From NCBI RefSeq assembly GCF_900129485.1, contig NZ_FQVW01000006.1, positions 1 through 64,000 on the forward strand: a DNA stretch of 64,000 nt, written 5' to 3'. The stretch is from Ornithinibacillus halophilus. Lineage in GTDB: Bacteria > Bacillota > Bacilli > Bacillales > Amphibacillaceae. The notes under the pieces are model-generated. The model worked only from the letters and a program-made list of their open reading frames with translations. It made no database searches and was not told the DNA's origin. Made by a program: the position numbers and the translations under genes. Below are positions 59,701 to 64,000 of this stretch, in pieces; the first letter of the stretch is position 1; each line of letters opens with the position of its first letter.

Positions 59701-61950
59701 ATGAAGATTAAAAGACATTATGGACTACTGATGTTAATAACACTGATTATTCTATTCTATATAACTATTTATTTACTTCAAGACTATAGCAATTCTAGAT
59801 TAATTGCTGCTTCAACTTTTCCGATAACGGCTGGTTTAATAAGCTTTGTTTGGTTATGGAAGGCATACCGATCAGCTAGGAAAGAGAAGGATGGATACTT
59901 TTGGTTATTACTAAGTCTTGGCGTATTATTATATGCAAGTTCTAATGTATCTTGGTTATATTATCAACTTAATATGAATACCCAAAATGTACCGTATATT
60001 GCCGATTTATTATGGATTGGGGCTTATACGTTATTCTTAATTGCATTGGTATATAAGAATCAGTTATTGAGACAGTCGATAAAGAAGCATTCTTATCTAT
60101 TTAATATGATTATCTTTATGATTATTGCAATTAGTGTCGTGATACATTATTTTGTCCAACCTATATGGGCTGGTGCTAATGAATCTGTTGCACAATTAGC
60201 AATCGATACGCTTTATCCTTTAGTAAATTTAAGTATTTTAGTCGTTGTCACGAGTTTGTATTATGTGTCCATGTACAGTAAAGAACGTAAAGTACTGTTG
60301 CTCGTTATTTTTGGTTTCTTTTTACAAATATTAGCCGATTTATTACATACATATAATGGAACACAAATGAATGGAGATTACATTGAACCATTATGGAGCG
60401 TATCATTATTAGTAATTGGTTTAGCTGGTTATTATGCTAGAAAAGGTCATTCCTATCAAAACTGGAATTTGCCAGAGATTCTAAACAATAAAAGAGATTC
60501 AATATTTCCGTATATCTTTATAGGGGTATTGGTTCTATTAGTAATAGAAAGTTATGATTGGCAATTTAATATATTAACAGCAGGATTATGTGTGGTCTTT
60601 TTACTGATACTCGTTCGGCAGGTGCTTCTGTTAAAACAAAACGACCGACTGATGGAAGAAATAAAATACTTAGCTTATCACGACATGCTAACAGGACTAG
60701 AGAATCGGACGAAGTATTTAAAGGAAATAAATCAATACTTAAAAGTTGCGTCACAAAACAAGCATCAACTTGGACTATTATTAATTGATTTGGATCGCTT
60801 TAAAAATATCAACGATACTTTGGGACATTACGTTGGAGATCAGTTATTGAAGGTTACGGCTGAACGCTTAGTAACAATTCCAGGTATTGAAGGGAAGTTC
60901 TATCGCGCTGGTGGAGATGAGTTTATTCTTCTCTTACCAGGTGCAACAGTAGAAAAAAGTCAGGAAGTTGCTAAGAAGGTCATTAAATTATTCTCAACAT
61001 CGTTTGTAGTAGATGAATATGAAATTTCAATTACACCAAGTATTGGGATTAGTGTCTTTCCTAATAATGCTAAAAACAGTCAGGCATTATTGAAAAATGC
61101 GGATGCTGCCATGTATGTTGCGAAAGAAAAAGGCAAGAACAACTATCAATTGTATAATCCAGAATTAAATGGTGCAGTTTCACGAAAACTAGAAATTGAA
61201 AATGGTTTAAGAAAAGCTATCAATAATAATGAATTACAGCTCGTTTATCAACCCAAAATGGATTTGAAAACTCGAGAAGTAATTGGAATGGAAGCATTGT
61301 TACGATGGAATAATCCTGATATTGGGTTTGTTTCACCAGCAGAATTCATTCCAATAGCAGAGGAAACCGGGCAAATTATTCCTATTGGTAAATGGGTACT
61401 GCGTGAGGCATGTGAGCAGAATAAAAAATGGCAAGAAGAAGGTCTTCCAAAAGTATGTATCTCTGTAAACGTCTCTGTAAGACAATTCCAACATAGTGGA
61501 TTTGTTAGCTATGTGAAAAGGGTATTAGAAGAAACTGAACTAGATCCGCAATACCTTGAACTAGAAATTACAGAGAGTGTGATTCAAAATATTGAGGAAT
61601 CAACCGAAGTGCTGAAACAGTTAAGGGCTCTTGGTATAAGTACCTCGATTGATGATTTTGGTACGGGATATTCTTCTTTACACGTTTTAAAGGAATTACC
61701 AATAGATACGTTAAAAATTGATAAATCATTTATTGACGATATAACAGAACTGGAAGAAGACTCAATGGTCAAATCAATTATTGATTTAAGTTTAAATTTA
61801 AAACTAAGTGTGGTTGCTGAAGGCATTGAATATGAAAAACAAGCAAGTCTCTTAACCGATTTTCGCTGTAGTTATGGGCAGGGCTATTATTTTTCCAAAC
61901 CATTAGCTGCATCAGATTTTGAAAAATACCTTCAACAACAGTCGGCTTAA
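59701..61950 (+). CDS. membrane-bound GGDEF-EAL c-di-GMP enzyme
   Basis: This is a 749-residue protein with about nine N-terminal membrane helices (residues 10-310) as a likely sensor. A GGDEF domain follows with LIDLDRFKNINDTLGH and an intact RAGGDEF near residues 403-409. The EAL domain has EALLRW near 531, ITESVIQN, DDFGTGYSSL, LKIDKSFID, EGIE and QGYYFSKP. Both active sites look complete, so synthesis and breakdown of c-di-GMP are both possible. The inhibitory RxxD site before GGDEF is absent (PGIEGKFY instead). ATG 59701 follows GTGGAGG; the in-frame start at 59671 lacks a site. Confidence 0.92.
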   Translation: MKIKRHYGLLMLITLIILFYITIYLLQDYSNSRLIAASTFPITAGLISFVWLWKAYRSARKEKDGYFWLLLSLGVLLYASSNVSWLYYQLNMNTQNVPYIADLLWIGAYTLFLIALVYKNQLLRQSIKKHSYLFNMIIFMIIAISVVIHYFVQPIWAGANESVAQLAIDTLYPLVNLSILVVVTSLYYVSMYSKERKVLLLVIFGFFLQILADLLHTYNGTQMNGDYIEPLWSVSLLVIGLAGYYARKGHSYQNWNLPEILNNKRDSIFPYIFIGVLVLLVIESYDWQFNILTAGLCVVFLLILVRQVLLLKQNDRLMEEIKYLAYHDMLTGLENRTKYLKEINQYLKVASQNKHQLGLLLIDLDRFKNINDTLGHYVGDQLLKVTAERLVTIPGIEGKFYRAGGDEFILLLPGATVEKSQEVAKKVIKLFSTSFVVDEYEISITPSIGISVFPNNAKNSQALLKNADAAMYVAKEKGKNNYQLYNPELNGAVSRKLEIENGLRKAINNNELQLVYQPKMDLKTREVIGMEALLRWNNPDIGFVSPAEFIPIAEETGQIIPIGKWVLREACEQNKKWQEEGLPKVCISVNVSVRQFQHSGFVSYVKRVLEETELDPQYLELEITESVIQNIEESTEVLKQLRALGISTSIDDFGTGYSSLHVLKELPIDTLKIDKSFIDDITELEEDSMVKSIIDLSLNLKLSVVAEGIEYEKQASLLTDFRCSYGQGYYFSKPLAASDFEKYLQQQSA

Positions 61951-61956
61951 ACGTTA

Positions 61957-61992
61957 TAACCCCTTCATTACGGAGGGGTTAATTACTTTTTT
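61957..61992 (+). terminator. terminator after the GGDEF-EAL gene
   Basis: TAACCCCTTC region pairs with GAGGGGTTA; a T6 tract follows after AATTAC. Confidence 0.7.
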
Positions 61993-62117
61993 AACGAAAA
62001 ATTATTCAAAGTCTGCAAACAGTGGTAAATTAAAGTATACTTGTATGATAATACTAAATGTAGAGACATTATATAGTAGGTAAGAAAATAATATGGCAGG
62101 GATTTGGAGGGAGTACA

Positions 62118-62348
62118 ATGTATCTTACAATAGAAGAAGTAGCAGAATATTTATCCATGGACTCATCCAAGGTGAGTGCGTTAGTCCTTCAAGGTAGAAT
62201 CCGTGCTGTCCATGACGGTAACCAGTATTTAGTAAATAAAGAGCAATTTACAACCCATTTTGAACAGGTAGAAAAATATCGCAAAATGATTCAAGATTAC
62301 TTGTCAGAACCAATTCCAGAAGATATTGACGTTAAAGATGAAGATTAG
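62118..62348 (+). CDS. excisionase-type (MerR-like) helix-turn-helix protein
   Basis: This 76-residue protein begins with a winged helix-turn-helix of the excisionase/HTH_17 kind (YLTIEEVAEYLSMDSSKVSALVLQG split by family gaps, then IRAVHDGNQYLVNKEQF). A short acidic tail follows. Such proteins bind DNA as small regulators or recombination directionality factors. No phage genes are near; the lone recombinase is 8 kb away on the other strand. The ribosome site is GGAGGGAG. It sits 14 bp before the pseudouridine synthase and is likely co-transcribed with it. Confidence 0.82.
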   Translation: MYLTIEEVAEYLSMDSSKVSALVLQGRIRAVHDGNQYLVNKEQFTTHFEQVEKYRKMIQDYLSEPIPEDIDVKDED

Positions 62349-62362
62349 AGGGGAAAATACAT

Positions 62363-63259
62363 ATGTCCAAAAACAAGAATAGAACGAGCAATACAATGAA
62401 CTTTGAGGTGGAGGAAGCATCCGAATTATTACCGTTCCTTTTGAAATCAATGCCGAATCGTAGTAGAAATTCTGTAAAGTCCATTCTAACACGCGGTCAA
62501 GTTTCCATTGACGACCATATTGAAACGAAGCATAATTATCCACTTCAACCTGGAAACACAGTGACAATTTTGAAAAATAAGGCTGCTGTCAAACAGGAAC
62601 AGTTAATTGGATTAACGATATTATATGAAGATGAGGATATTATCGTTGTAGATAAGGCAGCGGGTTTGTTGTCTATTGCTAGTCAAAAGGAAAAGAAGCA
62701 AACGGCCCACCATCAATTAATGGAATATGTTCGTTTAGAAAATCCACTTAATCGTATTTTTGTTGTTCATCGTTTAGATAAAGATACTTCTGGTGTAATG
62801 ATGTTTGCTAAGAGTGAAAAAGTAAAGAGAACCCTTCAAGATAACTGGAAAAGAATCGTTAAGGAGCGCACTTATGTCGCTTTAGTAGAGGGTAAAGTAG
62901 AAAAATCTGAAGGTACCATAGCTTCCTGGCTAAAAGAAACAAAAACACATCTTATGTACTCTAGCCAAGAAAAGAACGGTGGGTTACGTGCTGTAACACA
63001 TTACAAAGTTCTACGATCAAATAAAGAGTATTCGTTGCTAAAAGTTCAATTAGAAACAGGACGGAAAAATCAAATTAGAGTTCATATGAAGGATTTGGGG
63101 CATCCAGTAGTTGGAGATAAGAAATATGGAGCAAAAACGAATCCTGTTGGTAGACTAGGATTACATGCAAAGATATTATCTTTTAACCATCCAACCACGA
63201 ACCAATTACTATTATTTAAATCTGACGTCCCAACTACATTTATTAGAAAAACAAAATAA
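62363..63259 (+). CDS. RluA-family pseudouridine synthase
   Basis: This 298-residue RNA pseudouridine synthase starts with an S4-like RNA-binding segment (SRNSVKSILTRGQVSIDD). The catalytic domain follows with YEDEDIIVVDKAAGLLS, the active-site VVHRLDKDTSGVMMFAK (Asp near residue 139), ERTYVALVEG, LETGRKNQIRVHM and GHPVVGDKKYG. It belongs to the RluD/YtzF/YlyB type; whether the target is rRNA or tRNA is not readable. The start follows GAGGGG. The downstream terminator is at 63291. Confidence 0.9.
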   Translation: MSKNKNRTSNTMNFEVEEASELLPFLLKSMPNRSRNSVKSILTRGQVSIDDHIETKHNYPLQPGNTVTILKNKAAVKQEQLIGLTILYEDEDIIVVDKAAGLLSIASQKEKKQTAHHQLMEYVRLENPLNRIFVVHRLDKDTSGVMMFAKSEKVKRTLQDNWKRIVKERTYVALVEGKVEKSEGTIASWLKETKTHLMYSSQEKNGGLRAVTHYKVLRSNKEYSLLKVQLETGRKNQIRVHMKDLGHPVVGDKKYGAKTNPVGRLGLHAKILSFNHPTTNQLLLFKSDVPTTFIRKTK

Positions 63260-63290
63260 GAATTGGGGAAAAAGGAATATTTGCATAACG

Positions 63291-63320
63291 AAATCCGGGC
63301 TAGTTGAGTTCGGATTTTTT
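63291..63320 (+). terminator. terminator after the pseudouridine synthase
   Basis: AAATCCG pairs with CGGATTT around 13 bases, followed by T run. Confidence 0.75.
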
Positions 63321-63322
63321 GA

Positions 63323-63499
63323 TGAATCCTTATTCCGTTATTCCAAGAGAATTGTTAGTTTTAAGTGTGTTATGTAATCCTGGTTCCTTAATTTGCCTTT
63401 TTTGAACAATGTATTCACGTTTTTAAGGACAATAACGGAACCTAAAACCGACTGCACATCAAATATACGACATTATGGTCTATTAACGGAACCAGGGCC
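63323..63499. repeat. TTCCGTTA / TAACGGAACC dispersed repeat cluster, second copy
   Basis: TGAATCCTTATTCCGTTATT (63323) and TAATCCTGGTTCCTTAA (63374) are followed by inverted ATAACGGAACCTAAAACC (63432) and TTAACGGAACCAGGGCC (63483). The layout mirrors that at 24881-25092. Confidence 0.75.
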
Positions 63500-63691
63500 A
63501 CCAATAAGGTGAAAGGTTCAACCTCCTTTTCATGAAGAAGATATTGTTCGATAATTTAATGCTACGTCTGGTAGCAGGATCCCTATTTTAAAAGAAAGAA
63601 ACTACGTGGAGAAACTACATCGCTTTTGTGCCGAGTAACCGAAGACACAGTCCCAGTCCATACGTCGCAAAGCGGGCGCACTAAGCTTTTC
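63500..63691. other. intergenic region with no recognised gene
   Basis: About 190 bp follow the repeat cluster. The segment 63600-63685 is richer in GC than its surroundings (TGCCGAGTAACCGAAG, CGCAAAGCGGGCGCAC) and looks like another dispersed repeat, but I found no second copy in this window. Confidence 0.35.
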
Positions 63692-64000
63692 TTAATGAAA
63701 AAGGTTTATAGGAGCCTTATCTATCACTTTTCCTCCTTTTCCTTCCGTTGTTTCTGCATATTTTAGTGAATTAATAATAGCTTCTTCTGTGGATTCAATG
63801 ACAGCTTGGAAGAGCTGATTCATTACTTGATGGTGGTCTCTTATATATTCCATTGATTCGGTATGTGAATTGGCATTATGATTATGTTTATTAGCAGTGG
63901 AAAAAGCAATGGCAATATCTCCACTACCATGGGCGATATGACTTCCAGTGCGTGCTAGACCTGCCGTGGTGTGTTTAGCTAATCGTTTCAATTGACGGTC
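63692..64000 (-). CDS. P1/S58 family peptidase (DmpA-like aminopeptidase), C-terminal part
   Basis: The reading frame stays open to the right edge of the window, so only the last 100 or so codons are present; no start is visible. The segment RLAKHTTAGLARTGSHI, then GSGDIAIAFSTAN, matches the small beta-subunit end of the self-cleaving L-aminopeptidase/D-esterase (DmpA) family. The helix NQLFQAVIESTEEAIINSL is typical of its C-terminus. The autocleavage site and nucleophile lie outside the window. Translation from the internal TTG at 63991 is not proposed. Confidence 0.85.
   Translation of the reverse strand, partial: DRQLKRLAKHTTAGLARTGSHIAHGSGDIAIAFSTANKHNHNANSHTESMEYIRDHHQVMNQLFQAVIESTEEAIINSLKYAETTEGKGGKVIDKAPINLFH

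Noticed and set aside
53194-62348. Recombinase plus excisionase-like HTH protein as a prophage or integrated element
   Set aside because: They are 8 kb apart on opposite strands, with ordinary chromosomal genes between and no phage, transfer or transposition genes.

Overview
The window looks like chromosomal DNA of a low-GC Gram-positive rod of the family Bacillaceae, probably a salt-tolerant genus near Virgibacillus, Oceanobacillus or Lentibacillus. The grounds are AT-rich genes with strong AGGAGG ribosome-binding sites, TTG and GTG starts, Bacillus-type PurBoxes and a guanine riboswitch. Gene order also matches Bacillus subtilis over a long stretch: yebE, the pur operon, yerA-yerB-yerC, pcrB-pcrA-ligA-yerH, a proline symporter, gatCAB, dgkB and yefA (rlmCD). 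No rRNA, tRNA, CRISPR array or prophage was seen.

Region by region: 1-445 is one copy of a dispersed intergenic repeat. 446-6504 is an apparent operon with four subunits of a branched-chain amino acid type ABC importer (livGFHM-like), a ketosynthase III-like enzyme, an alpha/beta hydrolase and an SDR reductase. An acyl-CoA ligase follows under its own signals. 8257-11011 holds a MOSC protein, a methyltransferase, a small heat-shock protein and the yebE homologue. 11235-24851 is the purine operon purEKBCSQ-LFMNHD, preceded by paired PurBoxes, a promoter, a guanine-type aptamer and an attenuator. It is split between purQ and purL by about 730 bp carrying a second copy of the repeat. 25212-34762 holds yerA to yerH. 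34967-40209 holds P5C dehydrogenase, an NprR/PlcR-like TPR regulator with its own exported 48-residue peptide gene, a 40-residue membrane protein and a Na+/proline symporter. 40495-46316 holds gatCAB, a lipid kinase and a 23S rRNA methyltransferase. 47083-47655 is a Phd/ParE-type toxin-antitoxin pair whose toxin is frameshifted. The remainder holds oligopeptidase B, a tRNA-dihydrouridine synthase, a cation/proton antiporter, a lone minimal tyrosine recombinase, a MoxR ATPase with its von Willebrand partner, a DUF2294 (MpsC-like) protein, an amidase, a GGDEF-EAL protein, a RluA-type pseudouridine synthase and the end of a DmpA/S58-family peptidase.

The best candidate for an undescribed system is at 36631-38295: an NprR-size regulator followed 15 bp later by a short secreted peptide gene that shares its terminator. 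It resembles an RRNPP quorum-sensing cassette and lies between two proline-utilisation loci. Also notable are the tiny protein in front of the symporter, the repeat with inverted modules inside the pur operon, and the uncharacterised uptake/ketosynthase/reductase cluster. All assignments come from reading the sequence and recalled family knowledge; no searches were run.
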